A stretch of 64,000 bases of DNA from Microbacterium sp. RU1D. GTDB taxonomy: Bacteria > Actinomycetota > Actinomycetes > Actinomycetales > Microbacteriaceae. The translations under genes and the position numbers were made by a program. Position 1 is the stretch's first letter; every line of letters begins with the position of its first letter. The stretch covers positions 372,001 through 436,000 of the forward strand of contig NZ_FTPQ01000001.1 in NCBI RefSeq assembly GCF_900156435.1, given 5' to 3'. The notes beneath the pieces are model-generated. The model searched no databases and had not been told where the DNA came from. It worked only from the letters and a program-made list of their open reading frames with translations. Below, piece by piece: positions 32,922 through 42,288 of the stretch.

Positions 32922-34244
32922 TTACCAGCCGGCGAGACCGAGCTGCTGAGCCTGCTTCTTCACGTCGTCGTCGTACGCCGCCGCACCGTCCTGGGCGCTG
33001 GAGATACCGGACCCGACGCTGATGGCGATGTTCTCCAGGTTCGGTCCCTTGACGGGCGAGAGGAACTCGAGGGCGGGAGCGCTCTTGCCCTCGTCGACGT
33101 ACTTCTGGATCTCCGCGACCATGGGCGCGGCATCCGCCGGAACCGAGCACGAGCTGATGGAGAACGGGCCTCCCGCGACGTAGTTGGCGTTCTGCACGTC
33201 GCAGCCCTCGGACGAGTTGACGAACGCGACGAACTTCTTCGCGGCGTCGAGCTTGGCGCCCTCCGTCGACGTGGGGATGAAGACCGCATTGGGCTCCCAC
33301 ACCGTCAGCGTGGTGTCAGCGGCCTTGTCCGCCGGCATTGCGAAGAAGCCGATGTTGCCGACCGCGTCGGGGTTCGACTGCTTGATGTTGCTGAGGACCG
33401 CGCTGGAGAGCATGGGGTACATCGCCGCCTTGCCGGTGGCGAGGGCAGCCGAGCCCTCGGCGGCCGTCGCGGTGGCGAAGTCCGTGTTGAACAAGCCCTT
33501 CTGGAAGGCGTCCTGAAGGTGGGTGAAGCCGGCGAGGGCGGGCTCCTCCGCGAACTTGGCCTTGTTGTTCGTGAAGTCGTCGGCCCAGTTCTCGTCCTGC
33601 GTGTGCACGTTGCCGAAGTCGGCCAGGAGGAACAGCTGCGACGTCCAGGTGTCGCCGTAGGTCTGCTCGATCGGCGTGATCCCGGCCGCCTTGATCTTCT
33701 CGGCGGCCGCGACCAGCGAGGACCAGTCGGTCGGCACGCTGAGGCCCAGGTCGGAGAAGACCTTCGTGTTGTACGCGATGCCACCGGCCATCGAGGTACC
33801 CAGGGGTGCACCGTAGGTTCCGTTCTCCGTGGACACGACGGTCTTGAAGTTGTCGGTGACCTCGGACGCCCAGGGCTGGTCGGCGAGGTTGACGAGCGTC
33901 TGGTCCGGGTTGATCGCCTGGAAGAGCGAGCCCGTGTTGTAGAAGAACACGTCGTCCATCTCGCCGGTCGACAACTGGGTCTTGACCAGGTTGTCGCCCT
34001 CCGTGCCGCCCGGGCGGGTGTTCAGGGTGACGGTGATGTCGGGGTTGGCCTTCTCGAACGCGGAGATGAGCGCGTTACCGGTGGCGATGGAGTCCTCGCC
34101 GTTGGTGGTCAGGAAGGTGATCTCGACCTTGCCGTCGGCGGAGTCTCCCCCCGTCGCGCCGGAGCAACCGGCGAGAGCCAGGGCGACGAGGCCGACGCCG
34201 ACGACGATGGTCGTCGTCCGACGCGGGGTGATGATTGCGGACAC
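32922..34244 (-). CDS. Extracellular solute-binding lipoprotein of a carbohydrate ABC transporter
   Basis: The 440-residue precursor has lipobox LALAGC (cysteine 27) and the family 1 binding-protein fold: KVEITFLTTNGEDSIATGNALISAFEKANPDITVTLN, GMSMAGG-like GTSMAGGIAYNTKVFSDLGLSVPTDW, and ATGKAAMYPMLSS. It starts at a GTG with a perfect AAGGAGGT ribosome site seven bases upstream, in keeping with high expression. It feeds the two permeases downstream. Substrate is probably a rhamnose-bearing oligosaccharide, from the neighbouring GH78 gene. Confidence 0.92.
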   Translation of the reverse strand: MSAIITPRRTTTIVVGVGLVALALAGCSGATGGDSADGKVEITFLTTNGEDSIATGNALISAFEKANPDITVTLNTRPGGTEGDNLVKTQLSTGEMDDVFFYNTGSLFQAINPDQTLVNLADQPWASEVTDNFKTVVSTENGTYGAPLGTSMAGGIAYNTKVFSDLGLSVPTDWSSLVAAAEKIKAAGITPIEQTYGDTWTSQLFLLADFGNVHTQDENWADDFTNNKAKFAEEPALAGFTHLQDAFQKGLFNTDFATATAAEGSAALATGKAAMYPMLSSAVLSNIKQSNPDAVGNIGFFAMPADKAADTTLTVWEPNAVFIPTSTEGAKLDAAKKFVAFVNSSEGCDVQNANYVAGGPFSISSCSVPADAAPMVAEIQKYVDEGKSAPALEFLSPVKGPNLENIAISVGSGISSAQDGAAAYDDDVKKQAQQLGLAGW

Positions 34245-34321
34245 TGCTTACCTCCTTGTAAGGGGCCGGGTGCGGGTACTCCGGCCGATGCGACGCCTCG
34301 GGACTCAGGTGCGCGATCGAG

Positions 34322-34337
34322 TGTAAACCGATCTACA
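34322..34337. promoter_or_regulatory. LacI-type operator 1
   Basis: TGTAAACCGATCTACA is an imperfect 16-bp palindrome with the central CG typical of LacI-family sites; six of eight pairs match, and flanking G/C extend it. It lies between the binding-protein gene and the divergent lacI-type gene. Confidence 0.6.
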
Positions 34338-34380
34338 CGTGGCGACGAAGCGAGAATAAACCGACTGGCGCGATTTCGTC

Positions 34381-34392
34381 AACCGATCTACA
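34381..34392. promoter_or_regulatory. LacI-type operator 2 (repeat of AACCGATCTACA)
   Basis: The 12-mer AACCGATCTACA of operator 1 recurs exactly 55 bases further, overlapping a TACATT -10 hexamer for the lacI-type gene. Spacing near five helical turns would suit repressor looping. Confidence 0.55.
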
Positions 34393-34418
34393 TTGGAGGT
34401 AACGACCGAAGGAGTTCG

Positions 34419-35474
34419 ATGCTGGACAACGCATCACCCGCGGGCCCGCCGACCCGCGCCGCCACGATCGAAGACGTCGCGCAGCACGCCGGCGTGTCCA
34501 AGGCCGCGGTGTCGAAGGTCATCCGCGACGCGTACGGTGTGAGCGATCGGATGCGTGAACGGGTGACGGCGTCCATCGCCGCCCTCGACTACCGCCCGCG
34601 CGTGGCGGCACGGGCCATGCGCGGTTCGACGGCGACGATCGGCGTGCAGCTCCCCCAGGTCGACAACGAGTTCTTCACGCGCATCCTCACCGGCATCGTG
34701 CAGGAGCTCAACGCCTCGGCTTATCGGCTGATCATCGCTCCGATGGCGGACCCGGTCAGCGGGACGGCCGCACTCGAGAGCCTCTACGACCGACAGGTCG
34801 ACGGCATCATCGCGGTCGCCCCCGCCGTTCCGCAGGCCTGGCTCGAGGGGCTCGGACGACGCGTCCCGCTCGTCCAGGTCGGCCAGCACGACCACCCGCA
34901 GCACTACGACGTCGTGGTCGGCGACGACGACGCCGGAGCACGCCTGGTGATGGAGCATCTCTTCGCGGCCGGCCACACCCGGATCGTCCACGTGACCAAC
35001 GACGAGCGGATCCTCGTCGAACCCCGCACCGATCCCCACCCTCGGCGGCTTCACGTCTACGAGCGCATGATGCGAGACCGGGGCCTGGATCCCGACGTCA
35101 TCCGCATCGATCCCTCCGATCACAACGCCCGTCACACCGTCGAAGATCTTCTGGAGCGGGAGGAACCGCCGACGGCGCTGTTCGCGGGCCACGACTCCCT
35201 GGCGTTGACGGCGCTCGAGGTGGCCGCCGAACGACGAGTGAGCGCTGCGGACTTCGCGGTCGTCGGCTACGACGACGTCCCCATCGCCAGCCACCCGCTC
35301 ATCGGGCTCTCCACGGTCGACCAGCACGGCCAGGAGATGGGGGCCACCGCCGCACAGCTGCTGCTCGAACGCATCGGGGGGAGGCAGGACGCGCAGCGTC
35401 GCGTCTTCTCCCCCGCCCTGCGGGTGCGCGCGACCAGCGGACTCCCCGTGGCGCGCGACGTCGAGCGAGCCTGA
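34419..35474 (+). CDS. LacI-family transcriptional repressor of the glycoside locus
   Basis: The 351-residue protein has an N-terminal LacI helix-turn-helix (TIEDVAQHAGVSKAAVSKVI, residues 16-36), the hinge YRPRVAARAMRG, and a sugar-binding domain of periplasmic-binding type (TIGVQLPQVDNEFFTRI, GHTRIVHVTND, VVGYDDVPIASHPLIGLSTVDQ). AAGGAG lies six bases before the ATG. It is divergent from the ABC binding-protein gene and two matching palindromic sites lie between them, so autoregulation and control of the importer-hydrolase operon are likely. The inducer is unknown. Confidence 0.92.
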   Translation: MLDNASPAGPPTRAATIEDVAQHAGVSKAAVSKVIRDAYGVSDRMRERVTASIAALDYRPRVAARAMRGSTATIGVQLPQVDNEFFTRILTGIVQELNASAYRLIIAPMADPVSGTAALESLYDRQVDGIIAVAPAVPQAWLEGLGRRVPLVQVGQHDHPQHYDVVVGDDDAGARLVMEHLFAAGHTRIVHVTNDERILVEPRTDPHPRRLHVYERMMRDRGLDPDVIRIDPSDHNARHTVEDLLEREEPPTALFAGHDSLALTALEVAAERRVSAADFAVVGYDDVPIASHPLIGLSTVDQHGQEMGATAAQLLLERIGGRQDAQRRVFSPALRVRATSGLPVARDVERA

Positions 35475-35523
35475 GGCGCCGCGAGCGACCCGGCCCTTCT
35501 CGCCGACGGATAGCCTGAGAAGG

Positions 35524-36966
35524 ATGTCACGGGATGAGAACGCGCGAAGAAGACTCTCCCGGAACAGTCCGCAGGGGCTCGTCGTCGTGGTGCTGGCCCT
35601 CGCCGGCCTGTGCTCGTCGTTCATGTTCACCCTCGTGGTGCCCATCCAGTCGCAGCTCCCGCAGCTGCTGAACGCCTCCCGTGACGACACGGCGTGGGTG
35701 GTGACCTCCACCCTGCTCGCCGCCGCGGTGATCACTCCCATCGCCGGCCGCCTCGGCGACATGTACGGCAAACGGCGCATCGTGCTCGTGCTGCTGGTCG
35801 TGATGATCCTCGGGTCGGTGGTCGCCGCCCTGTCGACCGGCATCGTCGGCATGATCGTCGGCCGCACCCTGCAGGGGGCGATCGTCGGCGTCGTGCCTCT
35901 GGGCATCTCGATCATGCGCGACGTTCTGCACGAGAACCGCGTCGACAGCGCCATCGCCCTGATGAGCGCCACACTCGGGGTCGGCGGAGCGCTGGGCCTG
36001 CCGATCAGCGCGCTGGTGGCCGAGAACACCGACTGGCACTGGCTGTTCTGGATCGCCGGAGCCCTCGGCGCGGTCGTCTTCGCGCTGATCCTCTGGATCG
36101 TCCCGGTCAGTGTGCTGCGCACCGCCGGACGCTTCGACTACCTCGGCGCGGTGGGCCTGGCGGTCGGCCTGATCGGCATCCTGCTCGCCGTGTCACGGGG
36201 CAACACGTGGGGCTGGACCTCTCCGCTCACGCTGTCGCTCGCGATCGGCGGAGTGGCCGTGCTGCTGCTGTGGGGCTGGTTCGAGCTGCGCGTCGAGAAC
36301 CCGCTGCTCGACCTGCGAGTCGCCGCGCGTCGTCCCGTGCTGCTGACGAACCTGGCATCCATCGCCATGGGGTTCGCCCTGTTCACCTCGAACGTCGCGT
36401 ACCCGCAGATGCTCGAACTACCGGTGGCGACGGGCGTCGGACTGGGCCTGTCGCTGCTGGCTGCGAGCCTCGTCGTCATGCCGTCGGGTCTGGTCATGAT
36501 GGTGCTCTCGCCGATCTCGGGCACGCTCGCGCGCACGATCGGGCCCCGCGTGCTCTTGATCGCGGGGGCGATCTCACTCATCGTCGCCTACGGCTTCAGC
36601 CTGATCTTCTCGACCGAGGTGTGGCACTTCGTGGTGGCGAACATCCTGATCGGTTTCGGGATCGGTTTCGGCTACGCGGCCATGCCGATGCTCATCATGC
36701 GCGCCGTCCCGCCCAGCGAGACCGGTGCGTCGAACGGCCTCAACGCCCTCGCGCGCTCGCTGGGGACGAGCACCGCCGCCGCCATCGTCGGCGTCGTGCT
36801 CGCGACGCTGTCGACGGGAGACGGCGAGAGCCGCGTGCCGACCGCACAGGCGTTCCAGGTGTCGTTCCTGCTGGGCATCGGGGCGGCTGCGGTCGCTCTC
36901 GTGCTGGCACTGTTGATCCCGACGCGGCCGTCCGCCGCCGAGAAGCACCCCTCGCTTCCGGGCTAG
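35524..36966 (+). CDS. MFS drug-type exporter, DHA2 (14-helix) family
   Basis: The 480-residue protein has about 14 transmembrane segments and DHA2 features: WVVTSTLLAAAVITPIAGRLGDMYGKRR (motif A), GRTLQGAIVGVVPLGISIMRD (antiporter motif C region), and the SGLNALARSLGTS-like end ASNGLNALARSLGTS. It probably exports hydrophobic compounds using the proton gradient. TAGCCT lies seven bases before the ATG, a leaderless-type start. Its stop TAG overlaps the stop of the small gene on the opposite strand (CTAG). Confidence 0.88.
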   Translation: MSRDENARRRLSRNSPQGLVVVVLALAGLCSSFMFTLVVPIQSQLPQLLNASRDDTAWVVTSTLLAAAVITPIAGRLGDMYGKRRIVLVLLVVMILGSVVAALSTGIVGMIVGRTLQGAIVGVVPLGISIMRDVLHENRVDSAIALMSATLGVGGALGLPISALVAENTDWHWLFWIAGALGAVVFALILWIVPVSVLRTAGRFDYLGAVGLAVGLIGILLAVSRGNTWGWTSPLTLSLAIGGVAVLLLWGWFELRVENPLLDLRVAARRPVLLTNLASIAMGFALFTSNVAYPQMLELPVATGVGLGLSLLAASLVVMPSGLVMMVLSPISGTLARTIGPRVLLIAGAISLIVAYGFSLIFSTEVWHFVVANILIGFGIGFGYAAMPMLIMRAVPPSETGASNGLNALARSLGTSTAAAIVGVVLATLSTGDGESRVPTAQAFQVSFLLGIGAAAVALVLALLIPTRPSAAEKHPSLPG

Positions 36967-37139
36967 TCCTCGACGGAGGGCCGCCGGCGGCGACGCAACC
37001 ACGCCGACAGACGTGCGGTATGCCGATCGGTGAACTCGTTCGACAGAGCGAAGGCTTCGGCGCCGATGTCGGCACCGTCATCGATCGCGCGCAGCGCACG
37101 CAGCGCACGATCCTCCGGGCTTTCCGCGTCGCGCTCCAT
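36963..37139 (-). CDS. Small acidic-basic hypothetical protein (58 residues)
   Basis: The product MERDAESPEDRALRALRAID and so on is helical, with acidic N terminus and a run of seven arginines near the end. No family was recognised. TACCGT six bases before the ATG gives a leaderless-type start. It lies just downstream of the E2 gene of the dehydrogenase complex but 53 bases apart. Coding is supported by reading frame bias and start context only. Confidence 0.5.
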   Translation of the reverse strand: MERDAESPEDRALRALRAIDDGADIGAEAFALSNEFTDRHTARLSAWLRRRRRPSVED

Positions 37140-37192
37140 GTCTCCACGGTACGCGCCGACGGTGTCGTCGCGACCCGTCGGCGACGGAAGCG

Positions 37193-38521
37193 TCAGTCCA
37201 GCAGCAGCGCCGGCTCCTCGAGCACGGATGCCACGTCCGCGATGAAGCGTGAGATCCCGTCGCCGTCGACCACGCGGTGATCGAACGAGCCCGACACCGT
37301 GGTCACCCAGCGGGGGCGCACCTCGCCGTCGACGACCCACGGCTTCTGCCGGATCGCGCCCAGGGCGATGATGCCGGCCTCGCCGGGGTTGATGATCGGG
37401 GTGCCGGCATCCACTCCGAACACGCCGATGTTCGTGATCGTGAAGGTGCCGCCCGTCTGGTCGGCGGGGCTCGTCTTGCCCTCGCGCGCGGTGAGCGTGA
37501 GGTTCTCGAGCGCCTTGGCGAGCTCCCGGGTCTTCATCGCCTGCGCGTCCTTGATGTTCGGCACGAGCAGGCCCCGCGGGGTCGCGGCGGCGATGCCGAG
37601 GTTGACGTAGTGGCGCACGCGGATCTGCGCGCCGTCCTCGGTGTCGACCCAGGCGGCATTGATCATCGGGGTGCGGCGCAGCGCCCAGATCACCGCGCGC
37701 GCCATGATCAGCAGCGGGGAGATCTTCACGTCGGCGAAGTCGGGCGAGGCCTTGAGGCGCTTCACGAGCTCCATCGTGCGCGAGGCGTCGACGTCGACCC
37801 ACACCGAGACGTGCGGGGCCGAGTAGGCGCTCGAGGTCATCGCGTTGGCAGTGGCCTTGCGCACGCCGCGGACGGGGATCGACTCCTCGCGCGCGTCGTC
37901 GACGGGGGCGGATGCCGACGGCGCGGGCGCGGCGGGGGCGGCGACCGGGATCGTCTCCTCGCGCACCTCGCCCCACGCGGGCGTCTCGATGTTGCGGAAG
38001 ACGCTCGCCTGCTCGGCGTGCTTGACGACGTCGTCGCGGGTCACCTCGCCGGCGGTGCCGCTCGGCGTGACGGCTGAGAGGTCGACGCCGAGGTCGCGCG
38101 CGAGCTTGCGGATCGGGGGCTTCGCGACCACCCCGACCGACGCCTTCACGGGCCGCTCGGCGGGCTTGCGACGCCGCGACGACACGGCGCCGCCCGTGCC
38201 GTAGCCGACGAGCACTGCTCCGCCGGGGTCGCTGGGCTCGGGAACGGTGGTCGGCTGCGCGGGCGCGGGGGTGCCGGCATCCGCTGCTCCGATCGTGATG
38301 ATCGGCGCACCGACCTCGACCGTGGAGCCCTCGGATGCCAGGAGCTCGCCGACCGTCCCGGAGTACGGCGAGGGCAGCTCGACGAGCGACTTGGCGGTCT
38401 CGATCTCGACGATCACGTCGTTGACGGCGACGGTGTCACCGGGCGCGACGCGCCACTGCACGATCTCGGCCTCGGTGAGGCCTTCCCCGACGTCGGGGAG
38501 GACGAAGGTCTGCTCGGTCAC
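37193..38521 (-). CDS. 2-oxoacid dehydrogenase E2 (dihydrolipoyl acyltransferase), branched-chain type
   Basis: The 442-residue protein has one lipoyl domain with lysine 44 in [10 protein letters not shown], an E3/E1-binding domain near 130-165 ([30 protein letters not shown]), and a catalytic domain with the active-site HRVVDG motif near the C terminus. It swings acyl groups between E1 and CoA. The GTG at 38521 has AAAGGA upstream. It is the third gene of E1alpha-E1beta-E2; branched-chain substrate (bkd) is favoured over pyruvate because actinobacterial pyruvate dehydrogenase usually has a fused AceE. Confidence 0.9.
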   Translation of the reverse strand: MTEQTFVLPDVGEGLTEAEIVQWRVAPGDTVAVNDVIVEIETAKSLVELPSPYSGTVGELLASEGSTVEVGAPIITIGAADAGTPAPAQPTTVPEPSDPGGAVLVGYGTGGAVSSRRRKPAERPVKASVGVVAKPPIRKLARDLGVDLSAVTPSGTAGEVTRDDVVKHAEQASVFRNIETPAWGEVREETIPVAAPAAPAPSASAPVDDAREESIPVRGVRKATANAMTSSAYSAPHVSVWVDVDASRTMELVKRLKASPDFADVKISPLLIMARAVIWALRRTPMINAAWVDTEDGAQIRVRHYVNLGIAAATPRGLLVPNIKDAQAMKTRELAKALENLTLTAREGKTSPADQTGGTFTITNIGVFGVDAGTPIINPGEAGIIALGAIRQKPWVVDGEVRPRWVTTVSGSFDHRVVDGDGISRFIADVASVLEEPALLLD

Positions 38522-38588
38522 GGTGTGTCCTTTGCTCGGGAGCCAGCATTGCACCGGCGTCGCCGCAACGGAATGCGGGAGGGAAGGG

Positions 38589-39566
38589 TCAGTACGCGAG
38601 AGACCGGTCGACGGCCTCGAGGATGCGGTCGGCGTCGGGCAGGTAGGTGCCTTCGAGCTTCGCAGGCGGGAAGGGCACGTCGAAGCCCGACACCCGCAGC
38701 ACGGGCGCCTCGAGCGCGAAGAACGCCTTCTCCATGACGGTCGCGGCGATCTCGGAACCGAGCGAGGTGAAGCCCGGCGCCTCCTGCGCGTAGACCATAC
38801 GGCCGGTGCGGCGGACGGAATCCAGCAGCGGGCCATAGTCGACCGGTGACAGGGAGCGCAGGTCGATGACCTCGCAACTCGTGCCCTCACTCTCGGCGAG
38901 GGCAGCCGCCTGCAGCAGCGTCGTGACCATCGCGCCGTGGCCGACGAGGGTCACGTCGGTGCCCCGGCGGACGACCCTGCTCGCGTGCAGCGGCAGAGCG
39001 GGGGCGTCGAGGTCGACCTCCCCCTTCTGCCAGTACTTCGCCTTGGGCTCGAGGAACACGACCGGATCGGGCGAATCGATCGCCTGCTGGATCATCCAGT
39101 AAGCGTCATTCGCGTTCGACGGGCTGACCACGCGCAGACCCGCGGTGTGCGTGAAGTACGCCTCGGGGCTCTCCTGGTGGTGCTCCACCGCGCCGATGTG
39201 CCCGCCGTAGGGGATGCGGATGACGACGGGCATGCGCACCGCGCCCTCGTGGCGGTTGGTGATCTTCGCCAGCTGCGAGGTGATCTGGTCGAAGGCGGGG
39301 AAGACGAAACCGTCGAACTGGATCTCGAGCACCGGGCGGAACCCGCCCATGGCAAGTCCGATCGCGGTGCCCACGATGCCCGACTCCGCGAGCGGCGAGT
39401 CGATCACGCGCCGCGGCCCGAAGTCCTTCTGCAGCCCCTCGGTCACGCGGAAGACGCCGCCGAGCGGGCCGATGTCCTCGCCCATGAGCAGGACGCGGTC
39501 GTTCGTCTCGAGGGCGCGGCGCAGGCCCGCGTTCAGCGCGCGGCTGATGGGCAGGTTCTCGGTCAC
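38589..39566 (-). CDS. 2-oxoacid dehydrogenase E1 beta subunit
   Basis: The 325-residue protein shows transketolase-type features: [61 protein letters not shown] and [22 protein letters not shown]. With E1alpha it forms the thiamine diphosphate enzyme that decarboxylates the 2-oxoacid. The GTG at 39566 overlaps the upstream stop as GTGA. Confidence 0.93.
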   Translation of the reverse strand: MTENLPISRALNAGLRRALETNDRVLLMGEDIGPLGGVFRVTEGLQKDFGPRRVIDSPLAESGIVGTAIGLAMGGFRPVLEIQFDGFVFPAFDQITSQLAKITNRHEGAVRMPVVIRIPYGGHIGAVEHHQESPEAYFTHTAGLRVVSPSNANDAYWMIQQAIDSPDPVVFLEPKAKYWQKGEVDLDAPALPLHASRVVRRGTDVTLVGHGAMVTTLLQAAALAESEGTSCEVIDLRSLSPVDYGPLLDSVRRTGRMVYAQEAPGFTSLGSEIAATVMEKAFFALEAPVLRVSGFDVPFPPAKLEGTYLPDADRILEAVDRSLAY

Positions 39567-40693
39567 TGCGCGCCCCCTTCCATCGAGGCCTCGTAGTCGT
39601 CGAGCCAGCGCTGCTCCTCGGCGACCAGCGCGTGCGCCTCGGAGTAGACGCTGTCGAACATGTGCGCGCGCGGGATCGTGCCGAGCTCGTTCGTGCGCAC
39701 GCGCACGTCGTCGGCGAGGGCCCGGCCCTCGGCATCCGCGTCGTCGAAGAACTGCTGCGAGGCGCCGCGGCCCTCGAGGAACGCGCGCATGCGGGCGATC
39801 GGGTCGCGCCCGGCCCACGCTTTCTCCTCGTCGGACGTGCGGTACTTCGTGGGGTCGTCGCTGGTGGTGTGCGCACCCATGCGGTAGGTCATCGCCTCGA
39901 TCGCGCGCGGGCCGCCACCGGCACGCGCCTCGTCGAGCGCTGTCTTCGACACGGCGTAGCTGGCGAGCACGTCGTTGCCGTCGACCTGGAGGCTCGGGAT
40001 GCCGTAGCCCTCGCCGCGCTTGTACAGCGGCGAGCGCGACTGCGTGGCGACGGGAACCGAGATGGCCCACTGGTTGTTCTGCAGGAAGAAGACCTCGGGC
40101 GTCTGGAAGCTCGCGGCGAAGACCATCGCCTCGTGCACGTCGCCCTGGCTGGATGCGCCGTCGCCGTAGTAGACGACGACGGCTTCGTCGCGCTCGGGGT
40201 CGCCCGTTCCGCTCTTGCCGTCGAACACGAGTCCCATCGCGAGCCCGGTCGCGTGCAGCGTCTGCGCGCCCAGGACGAGCGTGTAGATGTGCGTGTTGCC
40301 GTTCTTCGGGTCGGTCGGATCCCACCCGCCGTGCGTGAGCCCGCGCATGAGCCGGATGATGTCGAGCGGGTCGACGCCGCGGATGCGGGTGACCACGTGC
40401 TCGCGGTACGAGGGGAAGATGTGGTCCTGGGCGCGGGCGGCACGGGCCGAGCCGACCTGGGCGGCCTCCTGCCCGAAGGACGGCGGCCACAGGGCCAGCT
40501 GGCCCTGGCGCTGCAGGTTGGTGGCCTGCACGTCGAACGCGCGGATCGAGACCATGTCGCGGTAGAAGGTCTCGAGTTCTGCGTCGGTGAGGGCGTCGAT
40601 GAGCGGCAGGTAGCGCTCGGCCGCGGGCGTGGGCGCCAGCGTGCCGTCGGCTGCCAGAACGCGCACGAGAGCGGGGTCGTCGAGCGGGGTCAT
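39563..40693 (-). CDS. 2-oxoacid dehydrogenase E1 alpha subunit
   Basis: The 376-residue protein has the thiamine diphosphate motif GDGASSQGDVHEAMVFAASFQTPEVFFLQNN near 170-200 and the phosphorylation-loop region YRMGAHTTSDDPTKYR. It leads the E1alpha-E1beta-E2 operon; no E3 gene is present, so a shared dihydrolipoamide dehydrogenase is expected elsewhere. TAGCGT lies six bases before the ATG (leaderless type), and a CATGCG-N6-CGCATG palindrome sits just upstream. Confidence 0.93.
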   Translation of the reverse strand: MTPLDDPALVRVLAADGTLAPTPAAERYLPLIDALTDAELETFYRDMVSIRAFDVQATNLQRQGQLALWPPSFGQEAAQVGSARAARAQDHIFPSYREHVVTRIRGVDPLDIIRLMRGLTHGGWDPTDPKNGNTHIYTLVLGAQTLHATGLAMGLVFDGKSGTGDPERDEAVVVYYGDGASSQGDVHEAMVFAASFQTPEVFFLQNNQWAISVPVATQSRSPLYKRGEGYGIPSLQVDGNDVLASYAVSKTALDEARAGGGPRAIEAMTYRMGAHTTSDDPTKYRTSDEEKAWAGRDPIARMRAFLEGRGASQQFFDDADAEGRALADDVRVRTNELGTIPRAHMFDSVYSEAHALVAEEQRWLDDYEASMEGGAQ

Positions 40694-40715
40694 GCACCCA
40701 CGCTAACGCGCGGCC

Positions 40716-40733
40716 CATGCGCGAGACCGCATG
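40716..40733. promoter_or_regulatory. Palindrome CATGCG-N6-CGCATG upstream of the dehydrogenase operon
   Basis: The 6-bp arms lie about 11 to 28 bases upstream of the TAGCGT -10 (40700-40705), overlapping the expected -35. This is a good position for a repressor. Confidence 0.4.
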
Positions 40734-40782
40734 AGGTGCACAACGGATGCCGGGAACCGGGGTTGATATGCGACAAAACGCC

Positions 40783-42288
40783 TCACTCGTCGACGGGGAC
40801 GTACCGCACCGCGACAACCCGCGCCGGCTCGGCGCCGAGCGCGTGCAGTCCGAGGGTGCGCCCGGTGAACCCGCCGGCGACCTCCGTGGAGAGGTAGCGT
40901 CCGTCCTTCTGCGCGCGACTTCGTTCGCCGGCGACGTCGACCACGGCGAACCGGAGGTCGTCGGGGCCGTCGGTGGTGGCATCCACCGCTTCGACGACGA
41001 GCGTCACGGTATCGCCGTCGGCGCGGCCGACGGCGTCGGAGACGGTGAGGGGGCCGATCTGCGCAGCCACCGTCAGGGAGCCTGCGTCAAGGCGGACCTC
41101 GTACCAGTGGCGCTCGTCGAGGCGCACCCGCAGAGCCACCGGCCCCGCCGTCGCGTCGACCTCGACCTCGAACCGCCAGCGCAGGTCGCGCGCGCGCACC
41201 GAGAGCGACGTGGGCGCCCCGTTCGCGGCATCCAAGCGTCGGAGGAGCAGTCCCCCTCGCGGTGCGCGCTCGGTGAAGGTGGCGAGCGCGGCGCCCGGCG
41301 AGACCCAGCGGGGGTGCAGCGGGCCCGGGAAGTCGTCGTGGAAGGCGGTGTCGACCGCGCCCGGCAGCGGCTCATCGGTGTGCACGACGGGCCAGCCGTC
41401 GACCCACTCCACGCGGGCGAGGAAGGTCTCGCGGCCGTTGACGTGGAACGACGGGCTGACGCCCCGCGGACGCACGCCGAGGTACACCATCGCCCACGTG
41501 CCGTCGGGCCGCTCGACGAGGTCGGCGTGGCCGGTGTTCTGCACGGGGGACGAGGTGCTGCGCCGGCTGAGGATCGGGTTGGCGGGCCCCGACTCGAAGG
41601 GCCCGTCGATCGCGCGCGAGCGGGCGATCGAGACCGTGTGGCCGCGCTCGGTTCCCCCCTCGGCGATCAGGAGGTACCACCAGCCGTCGCGGCGGAAGAG
41701 GTGCGGCCCCTCGGGATGGGCGAGTCCGGTGCCCTCCCACAGGATGCGAGGAGGCTCGAGCACCCCGCCGCGCGCGAGGTCGACGCGCGCCTGCGCGATG
41801 ACCGGCAGGGCGCCGCCGTCGGGACGCAGGGCGGGATCGAGTCCGCAGTACGTCAGCACGCACGTGCCGTCTTCGTCGTCCCATGCGAGGTCGGGGTCGA
41901 TGCCGCCGAGGCCGGCCAGCACGATCGGGTCGGACCACGGTCCGGCCGGGTCGGTCGCCGTCACGACGAATTGCTCGCCCGGAGCGTCGACGTTCGTGGC
42001 CACCAGGAAGAACGTGCCGTCGCGGTGGCGCAGCGTCGGGGCGTAGATCCCGCGGCTCGCAGCCGACGCCCCGGCCGCGAACTGGCTGTCCCGTTCGAGC
42101 GCGTTGCCGAGCTGCGTCCAGGCGCGCAGGTCGCGACTGTGCCAGATCGGGATGCCGGGGGCGTACTCGAACGAGGAGTTCGCGAGGTAGTAGTCCTCAC
42201 CCACCCGGCACACGGACGGATCGGGGAAGAAGCCCGGGATGACGGGGGTCGTGGCGACGTCGCTCCCGCCGCCACGCGCCACGGTCAC
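40783..42288 (-). CDS. GH43-family beta-xylosidase/alpha-arabinofuranosidase
   Basis: The 501-residue protein begins with the GH43 five-blade propeller: [30 protein letters not shown] (catalytic base Asp), [13 protein letters not shown] (pKa-modulating Asp) and [23 protein letters not shown] (acid Glu). A C-terminal beta-sandwich of about 180 residues follows, as in xylosidase-type GH43 enzymes. No signal peptide is visible, so it acts on imported oligosaccharides. The GTG at 42288 overlaps the aminotransferase stop as GTGA, an unexpected pairing of pathways. Confidence 0.9.
   Translation of the reverse strand: MTVARGGGSDVATTPVIPGFFPDPSVCRVGEDYYLANSSFEYAPGIPIWHSRDLRAWTQLGNALERDSQFAAGASAASRGIYAPTLRHRDGTFFLVATNVDAPGEQFVVTATDPAGPWSDPIVLAGLGGIDPDLAWDDEDGTCVLTYCGLDPALRPDGGALPVIAQARVDLARGGVLEPPRILWEGTGLAHPEGPHLFRRDGWWYLLIAEGGTERGHTVSIARSRAIDGPFESGPANPILSRRSTSSPVQNTGHADLVERPDGTWAMVYLGVRPRGVSPSFHVNGRETFLARVEWVDGWPVVHTDEPLPGAVDTAFHDDFPGPLHPRWVSPGAALATFTERAPRGGLLLRRLDAANGAPTSLSVRARDLRWRFEVEVDATAGPVALRVRLDERHWYEVRLDAGSLTVAAQIGPLTVSDAVGRADGDTVTLVVEAVDATTDGPDDLRFAVVDVAGERSRAQKDGRYLSTEVAGGFTGRTLGLHALGAEPARVVAVRYVPVDE

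Noticed and set aside
32868..34418. N-terminal extension of the LacI gene across the binding-protein gene
   Set aside because: It is antisense to a lipoprotein with a clear lipobox; AAGGAG marks the ATG at 34419.
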